Both the position numbers and the translations under genes were made by a program. From JAMQKA01 sp034521835 (lineage in GTDB: Bacteria > Bacteroidota > Rhodothermia > Balneolales > Balneolaceae), in assembly GCA_034521835.1 (NCBI GenBank), contig JAXHMA010000006.1, positions 1,116,001 through 1,180,000 on the forward strand: a stretch of DNA of 64,000 nt, written 5' to 3'. Shown piece after piece: positions 55,856 through 64,000 of the stretch (positions within the stretch are counted from its first letter, which is position 1; every line of letters begins with the position of its first letter). The notes beneath the pieces were generated by a model. It worked only from the letters and a program-made list of their open reading frames with translations, did no database searches and was not told where the DNA came from.

Positions 55856-56138
55856 CCCCTCCGGCCTAGGAATGCTGAGCGAAGAGCGGGAGGCGAAAAA
55901 GGAGTTTGGTATACCGGCGGGGAGCCCTGAGGAAGCCGGCCAGCGAGAAGGACCATTGCCAAACTCCGGCCGGAGGCTCGCAGCCGGGGTCAGCATTCCC
56001 CAGCCTTGATCTTTTAATTCCTTTTGTATCAAGACAAAAGGAACACTACAAAAAGAGATTATCTTTCCAGACAGTTCTACAGAGCTTATTTTCTTTAAGG
56101 AGTATTCATTTTTTCGATGAGGAAAAAACGAATCAAAA
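55856..56138 (+). repeat. Structured dispersed repeat, copy 3
   Basis: CCTAGGAATGCTGAGCG pairs with GTCAGCATTCCCCAG; GGAGTTTGG with CAAACTCC; the hairpin CTTTTGTATCAAGACAAAAG is at 56020-56040. It ends with the ATTCATTTTTTCGATGAGGA hairpin and AACGAATCAAAAA (56103-56138). Confidence 0.65.
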
Positions 56139-56150
56139 ATGAGCCACCGG
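56127..56150. other. Unoccupied IS110 target site
   Basis: AACGAATCAAAAATGAGCCA runs straight into CCGGGGTATCG. At 12835-14225 and 54089-55474 the same two halves are separated by the IS110-like element. Confidence 0.7.
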
Positions 56151-56480
56151 GGTATCGAAGATATTGTACTATTGCAGGCTGGTCTTCAGCTCCTAGCTTT
56201 GGAACATGCGTCGCCCATTCCCAGACTTTCCCCCGCTACCCCGGACCCCGTTTTCCGAAGCGAATTCGAAACGTCCCCCTTTGAAAAGGGGGGACGCAGG
56301 GGATGTCCGAACAACGCCCTGTCATTGCGAGACCCTCCCTGAGCGAAGCGAACAGGGTCGCGGCAATCTCCCGAAAATGGGCAGCAGATGAAGTAAGAGT
56401 TCCCCTCCCAGCCGGTGATCAGGAGATTACCACTTCGTGGGAAAAAGCACCCCCTCATCGTAATGACAGCCAGTGAAAGG
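56145..56480. repeat. Repeat block with GTATCGAAGATATTG copy 3 and REP-like unit
   Basis: It begins with the third copy of the GTATCGAAG block. At 56318-56375 it holds CCTGTCATTGCGAGA, GAGCGAAGCGAACAGGG and CGCGGCAATCTCC, a REP-like unit widespread in bacterial intergenic DNA. No gene seen. Confidence 0.5.
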
Positions 56481-56486
56481 GACCGC

Positions 56487-56765
56487 CCCCCCTCCGGCCT
56501 TGGAATGCTGAGCGGAGAGCAGGAGGCCAAAAAGGAGTTTGGTATACCGGTGAGAAGCGTTGAGGCAAGCAGCAAGCGGGAAGGACCATTAGCAAACTCC
56601 GGCCGGAGGCTCGCAGCCGGGTTCAGCATTCCCCAGCCTTGAATTTTCGTCTCTTTTGTTTCAAGACAAAAGGGACACCTGATAAAAAGATTTTGTCTCC
56701 AGGCAGGTATGTCAAGCTATTTGCTTTTTCTTGGTATTCATTTTTTCACCGATGAAAAAACGAAT
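56487..56765 (+). repeat. Structured dispersed repeat, copy 4
   Basis: Same layout: GGAATGCTGAGCGGAGAGCA, GGAGTTTGGTATACCGGTGA, CAAACTCCGGCCGGAGGCTC, TTCAGCATTCCCCAG, CTTTTGTTTCAAGACAAAAG, ending with the TTCATTTTTTCACCGATGAA hairpin. Confidence 0.65.
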
Positions 56766-57290
56766 CGAAAAAATCACCGGCTGAGGTACCCTTTCCCTGA
56801 AGGGGTCTCCACGTCGCTAAAAAAATCACAGATTTTTCTTCACGCTCTGCTGCGACTCCTTCCCCTAACGGGACGGTCAACGGTACGCCAGGCCGGAACA
56901 GAGAACTGAAATTAAGAATGAAGAATGGTAAGCTATTACCCTCACATTCATCATTGTTAATTCTGTAAAGCGATTCCCCGGACCCCGTTTTTCGAGGTGA
57001 ATTCACAACGTCCCCTTTGAAGGGGCGCAGGGGAATGACCGAACAACGCCCCTGTCATGTTGAGCGGAACGAAGTGGAGTCGAAAGATCTCCCCGGAATT
57101 GCTCGAACGTGGTTACGTGATACCCCCCCCTTCAGATCCTGCGCGGGCCTGCTGGCCAGAGATACGTTCGACTGCGGCCTCCTCGCGCTGCTACGTCGGC
57201 CTGCGCTCGAGTATGACATTTCTTTTTAGGTAAATAGGCGTACAACCCTTCATAGCACGAAACGAAAAACCCGGAAGAATTTCTATCTGA
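56766..57290. repeat. Intergenic repeat debris
   Basis: No gene. 57048-57235 repeats 55610-55800 with small changes (GAGCGGAACGAAGTGGAGTC, CTGCTGGCCAGAGATACGTT). It separates structured-repeat copies 4 and 5. Confidence 0.45.
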
Positions 57291-57295
57291 CCTCT

Positions 57296-57570
57296 CCCCT
57301 CCGGCCTAGGAATGCTGAGCGAAGAGCAGGAGGCAAAAAGGAGTTTGGTATACCGGTGAGAAGCGTTGAGGCAAGCAGCAAGCGGGAAGGACCATGAGCA
57401 AACTCCGGCCAGAGGCTCGCAGCAGGGTTCAGCATTCCTCCGCCTTGATTTTTTCGTCTCTTTTGTATCAAGACAAAAGGGACACCTGGTAAACAAATTC
57501 AGTCTCCAGGCAGTACTTTAGGACATAAATTCCTTTTAAGTGGTATTCATTTTAGGTTGGCAAAAAAATA
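57296..57570 (+). repeat. Structured dispersed repeat, copy 5
   Basis: CCTAGGAATGCTGAGCGAAG, GGAGTTTGGTATACCGGTGA, CAAACTCCGGCCAGAGGCTC, TTCAGCATTCCTC, CTTTTGTATCAAGACAAAAG, with a weak ATTCATTTTAGG hairpin at the end (57545-57570). Confidence 0.62.
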
Positions 57571-57694
57571 AATGAATCCAACTTTGGCAGTTGATAGGCA
57601 GGCTTGACTCCGACTGTTGGAATGGATACTCATACATGTGTTTTACCTCGAAAGCATAACACTGAATGGGCTCAGTTTTTATCAATCGAAGGGA

Positions 57695-58327
57695 TCAGAA
57701 TCTCTCTTTTTTGTCTTTTAGCGATTTATAAAGCATCTCCCGCGCACGGAAAATATGGGCTTTTACGGTGCCGAGCGGTTTATCCAAAACATCGGCAATT
57801 TCCTGGTAGCTCTTTTCTTCCATGTGCCGCATCTGAATCACCTTGCGGTATTTGGTGGGAAGATCCTCAATGGCCTGCTGTACCATCTTTTGCCGCTGTT
57901 TACGGATGATATCCCGGTCGGTTGACGCTGTTTCGTCAGGTAGCTGCATCTGCATTTCGCCATCTTTCGTTTTTACCGGCTCATCGATTGAAAGCGTCTT
58001 CAGCTTTTTCTTACGCAGGTAATCAATCGTATGGTTGGTGGCGATGCGGTAGAGCCAGGTTGAAAAGGCATAATTTGTGCTGTAGGTATTGAGATTGTCA
58101 AAGGCCTTGACAAACGTTTCCTGCACCAGGTCTTCCACCTGCTTCTTGTCCTTGACCATTTTCAGGATGTGGAAATAGATAGCCCGCTCATACTTGTCAA
58201 CGAGCTCGCTGTACCCTTTTTCATCCCCGCCAATGGCGCGCCTGACTAACTCATCATCCTCAAGACTGCTTTCCGAGGCGTTTTCCCGGGGTGATGATTG
58301 CTCCGATTCTCTGTTACCCTGACTCAC
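57695..58327 (-). CDS. ECF-type RNA polymerase sigma factor
   Basis: A 210-residue sigma-70 family protein. Region 2 is about residues 30-95 (YSELVDKYERAIYFHILKMV, DLVQETFVKAFDNL, FSTWLYRIATNHTIDYLRKK); region 4 is about 145-200 (AIEDLPTKYRKVIQMRHMEE, SYQEIADVLDKPLGTVKAHI). No region 3. The acidic, Ser-rich N-terminal 25 residues are extra. It lacks an adjacent anti-sigma gene. It would redirect RNA polymerase to a stress or envelope regulon. Confidence 0.92.
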   Translation of the reverse strand: MSQGNRESEQSSPRENASESSLEDDELVRRAIGGDEKGYSELVDKYERAIYFHILKMVKDKKQVEDLVQETFVKAFDNLNTYSTNYAFSTWLYRIATNHTIDYLRKKKLKTLSIDEPVKTKDGEMQMQLPDETASTDRDIIRKQRQKMVQQAIEDLPTKYRKVIQMRHMEEKSYQEIADVLDKPLGTVKAHIFRAREMLYKSLKDKKERF

Positions 58328-58555
58328 TACTAACTTTCTTTGCTAAATATCAGTGGTTAATTTGCTTTAGAACATACATAAACATAAAGATTATTCCCAT
58401 CTATTCTTGGAAAGAAAAATCCATTTCGGGTTTTAAAATAATTTCGCATATTATGCGACATTCGGGGAAAGGAATAGTTCCTTTACTTGGCACGGGAGTG
58501 AAATATCTTTCTAGCATTCACTAACTAACAACCACTTAAAAAAATCAAAGAGATT
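58328..58555. other. Divergent intergenic region
   Basis: 228 bp between the sigma gene (-) and the outer-membrane protein gene (+). It must hold both promoters. TTCGCATATTATGCGA (58442-58457) is a 16-bp palindrome (one central mismatch at most) that could be an operator. Confidence 0.4.
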
Positions 58556-59098
58556 ATGAAAAAACTACTTGTATCTGGAATATTATTATTCGGGATGGTT
58601 TTACTAAACAATTCAAATGCCTTTGCTCAAAACGATTTGAAGCTGGGTGGCGGACTCGTTTTTGGGTCTGGCGTTTTCGATTTTGATGAACTGGATAATG
58701 ATCTGGGGATCAAAGTTGACGGGGTGTATTCATTTAATGAAGAATTCCGGGGTAATGCCGATCTTGTTTTTTTCTTTCCAAAGTCAGAAGGAAATGTAGA
58801 TGTATCTCTCTTTTCCATTAATCTCAATGGAAATTACATTTTCTTATCGGAAGAGGAACTTACTGCCTATGGGCTTGCTGGCATTAACATAGCCATTATC
58901 AAGGTGGATACCGAGCAATCTTTTGGCGGCCAAACGTTCGGAGGGAGTAACAGTGAATCTGAACTCGGCCTTAATCTAGGTGCCGGTGTTGAGTACGGAT
59001 TAGACTTTGCCGACTTGTTCGGAGAGTTGAAATTCGCAGGCCTGGGTGGAGATGCTGACCAGCTGGTAATCGGAGCAGGACTTCGATTCGCTATATAA
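58556..59098 (+). CDS. Outer-membrane beta-barrel protein
   Basis: A 180-residue protein with a signal peptide (MKKLLVSGILLFGMVLL, cleavage after NAFA) followed by alternating strands with aromatic belts (LKLGGGLVFGSGVFDF, NADLVFFFPKSEGNVDVSLF, LNLGAGVEYGLDF) and a C-terminal strand ending in LVIGAGLRFAI. This is the shape of small 8-strand OmpX/OmpW-like porin-family barrels. It is preceded by AAAGAGATT near the start and followed by a strong terminator. Confidence 0.83.
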   Translation: MKKLLVSGILLFGMVLLNNSNAFAQNDLKLGGGLVFGSGVFDFDELDNDLGIKVDGVYSFNEEFRGNADLVFFFPKSEGNVDVSLFSINLNGNYIFLSEEELTAYGLAGINIAIIKVDTEQSFGGQTFGGSNSESELGLNLGAGVEYGLDFADLFGELKFAGLGGDADQLVIGAGLRFAI

Positions 59099-59120
59099 TT
59101 TTCCTGTATTTTTGTTCAGC

Positions 59121-59152
59121 TCAAAGGGTGCTTTAACCGGCACCCTTTTTTT
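59121..59152. terminator. Rho-independent terminator
   Basis: AAAGGGTGC and GCACCCTTT pair around TTTAACCG, followed by a T-run. It serves the barrel gene (+). The stop codon of ppx (-) lies in its loop, and AAAGGGTGC...A-run on the other strand may let it act in both directions. Confidence 0.82.
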
Positions 59153-60074
59153 GTTGATATAATTTTAAAATAGCTCCATGCCGAACTCCTCCGGTTGAGA
59201 CAAGGAAATCATCAAAATTGTAGGTGGATAAAAATACCTCCAGAATCAATATCCCGGGCAGAAAAACATCAGCCCGCCCTTCCATAACCACCGGGTGTTC
59301 CTTCAACAGCTCAGCGGTAGTCATTTGGCTTAGTTCCTTGATCCACTCTGATACTTGTTTTTTTGTCATTTTCATTCCCGCAAGTTCTTGAGGATCGTAC
59401 GTTACCAGCCCCGCCTCCATGAATGCCAGCGAGGTCACGGTTCCTGCTACACCAATAGCCTGGGCCTCCCCTTCCCACGAAAACAGCCGGTCCTCGAACG
59501 CTGTTTTAATCGCTTTTCGGCAGGCTTGAATTTCCTCTTGTTTTGGGGGATCAGAATGAATAAATCGTTCGGTAAATCGCACGGACCCGATATCAAACGA
59601 ATGAAAGTCGATGAGCTCGTCATTTCTGCCCAGTGAAACCTCGGTACTGCCCCCGCCGATATCCAGTGTAATGAGCTGATCCGCAAGATCGGCATCGGGT
59701 GGCATCATACTGCGGGCTCCCAGGTAGGTCCATTCCGCCTCCTCTTCCCCGCTTAGAATTCGCACATCAAATCCGGTTTTCTGTTTTACCTGCTTCAAAA
59801 ATTGCTCCTGGTTTGCAGAATCTCGCACAGCGCTGGTGGCAGTTACAATGGTCTGTTCAACCTGTGGATAGTAATGGTCGATCAGACGCCGGTATTCCTT
59901 TAACGCATTTATCACACGCTGGATAGATCGATCGCTAAGATTACGGTTTTCGTCTACCCCTTTCCCGAGCCGTGGTATCCGCTGATCTACATGGATTACT
60001 GTCAGTTTATCTCCGACATACTCGGCGATGAGCAACAATACCGTATTTGTGCCAATATCTATTGATGCGAACAC
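59133..60074 (-). CDS. ppx: Ppx/GppA-family exopolyphosphatase
   Basis: A 313-residue actin-like phosphatase: ASIDIGTNTVLLLI (phosphate 1 loop, residues 3-16), TATSAVRDSANQEQF, RILSGEEEAEWTYLGA, TLDIGGGSTEVSLG (phosphate 2, about 138-151) and GVAGTVTSLA. This is the short form, without the C-terminal HD-like domains of E. coli Ppx, as in many Bacteroidota. It hydrolyses polyphosphate or pppGpp. It lies 3 bp after prmA and is probably co-transcribed. Confidence 0.9.
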   Translation of the reverse strand: MFASIDIGTNTVLLLIAEYVGDKLTVIHVDQRIPRLGKGVDENRNLSDRSIQRVINALKEYRRLIDHYYPQVEQTIVTATSAVRDSANQEQFLKQVKQKTGFDVRILSGEEEAEWTYLGARSMMPPDADLADQLITLDIGGGSTEVSLGRNDELIDFHSFDIGSVRFTERFIHSDPPKQEEIQACRKAIKTAFEDRLFSWEGEAQAIGVAGTVTSLAFMEAGLVTYDPQELAGMKMTKKQVSEWIKELSQMTTAELLKEHPVVMEGRADVFLPGILILEVFLSTYNFDDFLVSTGGVRHGAILKLYQQKKGAG

Positions 60075-60077
60075 AGG

Positions 60078-60905
60078 CTATCTGTTTTTATTAAAATGAA
60101 GCGCAATCCAGTTATTTTCCCGCAGGGATTCCACGAGGCGGAAATCAGCCAGCGCGGGTTGTTCCAGGATGGTTTCCTTATCGGAAATCAGCAATCCCGA
60201 CAGAACCAAGTTACCACCATTTCGAAGATGATCTGCCAGAACCGGCAGCATTTCGATGATCACATTTCTATTGATATTCGCCAGTACAACATAAAATAAT
60301 GTATCGGCGGGGATGGTTTCCGATGAGCCCTCGGCAATTTCTACCTGCTGGTCTACGTGGTTGATCAGCACATTTTCGGTGGCGTTGCGGAAACTCCATT
60401 CATCGGTATCAAATGCAAAAACCTCTTCAGCGCCCAATTTGGCAGCCCCGATAGCCAGAACCCCCGTACCGGTACCTGCGTCAAGCACGTGATCTCCGCT
60501 CTCTACTACCTGGGTAACAGTTTAAGCATAAGTCGCGTCGTTTGCGTGATAGCCGGTTCCAAAAGCCATTTTAGGATCGATTTCCAGGAGAATGCTCCCT
60601 TCCGGTGGCGTATCAGGTTGCCAGGTCGGCTTTACATAAAACTGACCGATCTGCTGCGGCTTGATCGTTTGCTCCCACTCTTCGTTCCAGTTCTGATCCG
60701 CAACAACCTCTTCCGACTCGACGTACCCATTGCCCGGGTAAACGGCCAGCAGCCGCTCGACATGTTCGCGATCCCCATAACTAAATCGCTCCCTGGAAAT
60801 GTAGGCAATGAGTTTTCCCTCCTGTTGTTCAAATCCGTCAAACTCCATCTCCAGCATCTCGGCGATCATTGCTTCATGGTAATCGTCATTAAGTTCAAGT
60901 AGCAA
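60078..60905 (-). CDS. prmA: Ribosomal protein L11 methyltransferase, two frameshifts
   Basis: The N-terminal substrate domain (GFEQQEGKLIAYISRE, DQNWNEEWEQTIKPQQIGQF) leads to EIDPKMAFGTGYHA. One extra A near 60533 and one missing C near 60510 interrupt the chain. Corrected, it reads TTRLMLKLLPQVVESGDHVL, then DAGTGTGVLAIGAAKLGAEE (SAM motif I) and ANINRNVIIEMLP (NPPF-like motif). Corrected length about 276 residues, normal for the family. Two nearby compensating indels in a conserved gene point to sequencing error. Confidence 0.88.
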
Positions 60906-61209
60906 TTTTAATGTATTTCACTATGAAGGATTTCTGGTTTTTGTCGGAGGCTGTTGATTCCGGTAACAATTTGCAAGGTAAATATGAGAATAGCTACTTC
61001 GCAATATCTGTTACTGTTTCTATAAAGATATGCTTCCCTTCACAGGGAGGTACCTGTTTACTGCAGGTTACGCTGGCTGATCTCTTGATATGCTTGCTAA
61101 AGATCTAGTGTAATTATTAGGATACCATTCTTCCTCATTTACAAACGCAACCTACTATTATCTGTGTAAATCAGTGGCTAATTACTTGACGAATTTAGTG
61201 ATAGTAATA
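60906..61209. other. Intergenic gap
   Basis: About 300 bp upstream of prmA and downstream of the M28 peptidase gene. No gene, no clear terminator; a short 65-codon plus-strand frame here has no recognisable features. Confidence 0.4.
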
Positions 61210-62203
61210 CTAGATCCGATTGTAAATCAGTTCAGTAAGTACTGATCCTACGGACTCCAGGGTCTCTCGGCTGATGATATCCATATCGTCATTGTGGGTA
61301 TGCCAGTAGGGAGCAAAAACCACGTTGTCATCTTCCCCCACCCGGTGACGGATGATATCTATTGTGGGAATACCCAGAATGCGGTTGATAACTACGTGAT
61401 CATCAGAAATGGTGGCACCCCGTCTGCTCAGGAAAGTGTTGGAATATCCTTTACCGTCGGCAATCTGCCAGACTTCATTTACCAGCGCCGGTGCAAATTG
61501 CAGGGAGTTCTGCTCTTTGGGGAATTGAGCATTTTCTCCCCCTACCATGTCCAATAGGATTCCAAAGCGGGGACTATAGTTTTTAACCGGCGGATGATTG
61601 GCCCAGTAACGGGATCCTAGAAAGTACCTATCCAAATCATTTTTCCTGCCGTAATCTTCCCCGTCAAACAGCACAATATCAACCCCTATGGGTGGTGGAT
61701 TGTCTTTGAACAGACGAGCGAGCTCCAGGAGTACGCCTACGCCACTGGCCCCATCATCGGCACCAAGAATAGGCTGACTGGGGTTGTCGGGATCTTCATC
61801 GGCCCGTGGACGGGTATCCCAGTGGGCACACAACATGATGCGATCCTGCGCTGTCGTGTTAAAGGCAGCGATTATATTGGTGAGATTTAGCGTGTCGGCT
61901 TCGTAACCCTCCTCGGTGAAATGCTGAGCATATACGTTTCGCTCCCCGGCATACTCCGCAAGCTTTCCGATCAGGTATGATTTATTTTGACGATGCCCCT
62001 CTGATCCCGGATTACGTGGGCCGAACTCCACCTGTTCCTGCTACGTATTTGTAGGCACTGTCAGCACTGAAATCGGAAATACTCTGCCCTTTTCTCAAAG
62101 TTGAGCCGTTCTTCAGAAGCAGGATCGCCGCATCCATTGACAAAAAAATGGTTAGCAACAATACAAAGAAAAGTGGAAGCTGTGTACGGTAGCTATGAAT
62201 CAT
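61210..62203 (-). CDS. M28-family metallopeptidase / glutaminyl cyclase-like, one frameshift
   Basis: An N-terminal membrane/signal helix (LPLFFVLLLTIFLSMDAAIL) is followed, after removing one extra G near 62022, by VEFGPRNPGSEGH. The zinc site is complete: CAHWDTRP (His, Asp), ILGADDGASGVGVLLELA (Asp, Asp), FDGEDYG (Glu), and WHTHNDDMD (final His). FGPRxPGS and DGEDYG favour the glutaminyl-peptide cyclotransferase-like branch. About 330 residues, exported. It overlaps the SDR gene end by 11 bp. Confidence 0.85.
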
Positions 62204-62962
62204 CGCGGGAAACCATGGTAGCGGAGGATTGACTTACCGGGTATATAATAGTGTCAATAATATTTACATGAGTGGGGCGATTGGCAACAAATACAATAAT
62301 CTCAGCAATATCAGTAGGTGTGAGAGGGTCAAAACCTTCATAAACTTCATCCGCTTTGTCCTCGTCTCCTTTATATCGAACGACGCTAAATTCCGTTTCC
62401 ACTAAACCGGAGATACCATGCTAACGCGTACGGCAGTGCCATGCAGATCCTTTTTCGTAGCTTCAGTAATCGCTTTAACGGCATGCTTTGTAGCACAATA
62501 GACCGATCCACCCGAGTAAGCTTCATGCGACGCTGTAGATCCAATGTTAATGATGTGACCGCTGTTTCGATCTTTCATCTTTCTAGAGATCAGCCGGGTC
62601 ATGGTAAGCAACCCCTTGATATTGGTATCAATCATCCTGTCCCAGTCTTCATACTTTGCTTCATAAACGGCATCGGTGCCTACGGCAAGTCCGGCATTGT
62701 TCAGCAGAATATCGACGGGATGCTGAAGCGAATCCACGAAATCCTTGCAGGCCTCACGGTCACGGATATCAAAACCGCTGGTTGTAACCTCTATCGGAAA
62801 GGTCTCTTCTGAGCTCTTGTTTAAGCTTTACCAGGCGTTCTTGCGGCGGCCTGTGAGCACAAGATTGCACTCGAGCTCGGCAAATTGCCAGGCAGAGGCT
62901 TTCCCAATTCCTGCTGTGGCACCAGTAATGATTACCCATTTTCCCTTTATACGATTCTTCAA
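62193..62962 (-). CDS. Short-chain dehydrogenase (YdfG-like), several frameshifts
   Basis: Frames in order give KWVIITGATAGIGKASAWQF (cofactor loop), LVLTGRRK, VDILLNNAGLAVGTDAVYEA, INIGSTASHEAYSGGSVYCA with TKHAVKAITEATKKDL (S...YxxxK) and RVSMVSP-GLVETEFSVVRYK. At least three single-base indels occur (near 62850, 62800 and 62415). It fits NADP-dependent serine/3-hydroxy-acid dehydrogenases. The likely start is TTG at 62962, 4 bp after gatA. Error or decay cannot be separated here. Confidence 0.75.
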
Positions 62963-62966
62963 AAGA

Positions 62967-64000
62967 TTATATGGTTTTGGCTTGAGTTTGTCGTTCTATG
63001 AGACGGGCGGCATTCAGCAGCTTGCCTTCCTCAAAGGTGTCAGCCATGAATTGAAGTCCATAAGGCAAACCGTTGGAAGCTGAGATATCCGCCGGAACAT
63101 TAATACCACAGATACCCGCCAGGTTGGCCGTAATCGTATATACATCATTCAGGTACATCTGCAGCGGATCATCGGTTTTTGAACCGATATCAAATGCTGT
63201 GGTGGGAGCGGTGGGCGAAACAATGACATCGACCTCTTCAAACGCCTCGGTGAAATCCTCCTTGATCAGGCGGCGCACCTTTTGGGCTTTGGCGTAATAT
63301 GCATCGTAATATCCCGCACTTAGCACGTAGGTTCCCAGCATAATACGGCGTTTCACTTCTGTACCAAAACCTTCCGTACGGCTCTTTTTATACAGGCGGA
63401 TCAAGGCAGAATCAGCTTCCTCAAGCTCCTTGCCCAGCTGTATTTTTTTATCGCCCCGGGCCATCTGAATCTGCTCTTTCAGTGCCTCTTTCTCATGGTT
63501 CAGCTCCTCTTTGACCTCTCGAATATCCGCACGATGGCCATACCGAATGCCATCATACCGGGCAAGGTTGCTGGAGGCTTCAGCCGTTGCCAGGATATAG
63601 TAGGTGGCAATGCCATATTTCATGTGCGGAAGATGGATAGGCACGAGCTCTACGCCTTCTCGCTCAAGATCGGTCAGGCGGCTTTTCGGATTCCGTCACG
63701 AATTTCACTGTCGAGCCCTTCTCCAAAATATTCTTCCGGTACACCAATTTTGATGTTGGATTGCGGCTTCCCAACAAACGAGCTGTAGTCCGGTACCGCC
63801 CGGCTTGAGGAGGTATTGTCATGCTCATCAAATCCCGAGATGACTTCCAAAATACTGGCGGCATCTTCCACGCTGTTGGCCAGTGGACCAATACAATCGA
63901 AGGAGGAGGCGTAGGCAACCAGTCCATGACGAGACACGCGACCATAGGTAGGTTTTAATCCCACTACACCGCAGTAGGAAGCCGGCTGACGTATAGAGCC
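62967..64000 (-). CDS. gatA: Asp/Glu-tRNA amidotransferase subunit A, partial, one frameshift
   Basis: The 5' end is cut by the window. GSIRQPASYCGVVGLKPTYG contains the second catalytic Ser of the amidase signature and RVSRHGLVAYASSFDCIGPL follows. A missing base near 63685 shifts the frame; corrected, it reads RLTDLEREGVELVPIHLPHM and on to SSNLARYDGIRYGHRA and EGFGTEVKRRIMLGTYVLSA. An insert of about 40 residues (REVKEELNHEKEALKEQIQM region) lies after GHRA, longer than in E. coli-type relatives. It releases ammonia to transamidate mischarged tRNA with GatB and GatC. Confidence 0.88.

Noticed and set aside
1..64000. tRNA, rRNA, prophage or conjugative genes
   Set aside because: I recognised no tRNA cloverleaf, no rRNA conserved segment, and no phage structural or transfer protein.
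1..64000. Alternative genetic code to explain internal stops
   Set aside because: Internal TGA and TAA codons are rare, single, and mostly in cassette genes, while most breaks are frameshifts. Core genes use normal stops.

Overview
The window looks like chromosomal DNA of an FCB-group bacterium, most likely a Balneolota/Rhodothermota relative (moderate confidence). The basis is an HU-type DNA-binding protein with a C-terminal DUF4469-like domain (typical of Bacteroidota relatives), a type IV pilus operon with fused PilM/PilN and PilO/PilP proteins, and the Bacteroidota-like style of the other core proteins. There is no rRNA gene and I recognised no tRNA gene, so the placement is by inference only.

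Layout. (1) 1-9170: a cassette array. Small genes, nearly all on the minus strand, are separated by about 120-130 bp repeats that have the anatomy of integron attC sites: ACCTAAC/GTTAGGT-type ends, palindromic cores, and cassette starts complementary to cassette ends. Cargo is toxin-antitoxin pairs (VapBC, MntA/HepT, DUF433/DUF5615), MgtC, hydrolases, lipoproteins and an HNH nuclease. (2) 9180-9900: dispersed repeats. (3) 9930-12312: copper P-type ATPase and HMA chaperone. (4) 12313-15160: dispersed repeats and an IS110-like element with a broken transposase. (5) 15168-31475: core genes: a hydrolase-DedA-ATP-grasp fusion, DinB, PlsC, a D-amino-acid PLP enzyme, and a seven-gene type IV pilus operon (pilC, pilB, cyclic-nucleotide-binding protein, pilT, pilMN, pilOP, secretin-SPOR). 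(6) 31690-49645: a second, more decayed stretch of cassette array carrying GNAT, SDR, Crp-type regulator, beta-lactamase-like, NTF2-like and RelBE/ParE cargo, plus IS1380 and IS1111-like insertions. (7) 49646-53190: a split HU/DUF4469 gene with a complete IS66 element in it. (8) 53190-57600: dispersed structured repeats and an intact IS110-like element. (9) 57695-64000: core genes (ECF sigma factor, outer-membrane barrel, ppx, prmA, M28 peptidase, SDR, gatA).

The most interesting system is the interplay of the attC array with RNA-guided insertion sequences. Six loci carry the 3' noncoding end of an IS1111-like element. All have the same orientation, all lie inside an attC beside its RYYYAAC end, and in four of them a hairpin changes sequence while keeping its pairing. 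That is what a bridge/seekRNA would look like. Only one copy (47527-48905) is near full length. The others are deletion remnants, one of which joins the transposase N-terminus directly to its C-terminus. A separate IS110-like family has its long noncoding region 5' of the transposase. Its two copies sit in the same repeat-borne target, and an unoccupied copy of that target lies at about 56127-56150. No integron integrase is in the window.

Caution on quality: many genes, including conserved ones (prmA, gatA, pilT, plsC), carry single-base frameshifts, often at short homopolymer runs. Some 'pseudogenes' here may therefore be sequencing or assembly errors. IS-interrupted and repeatedly broken cassette genes are more likely to be truly decayed.
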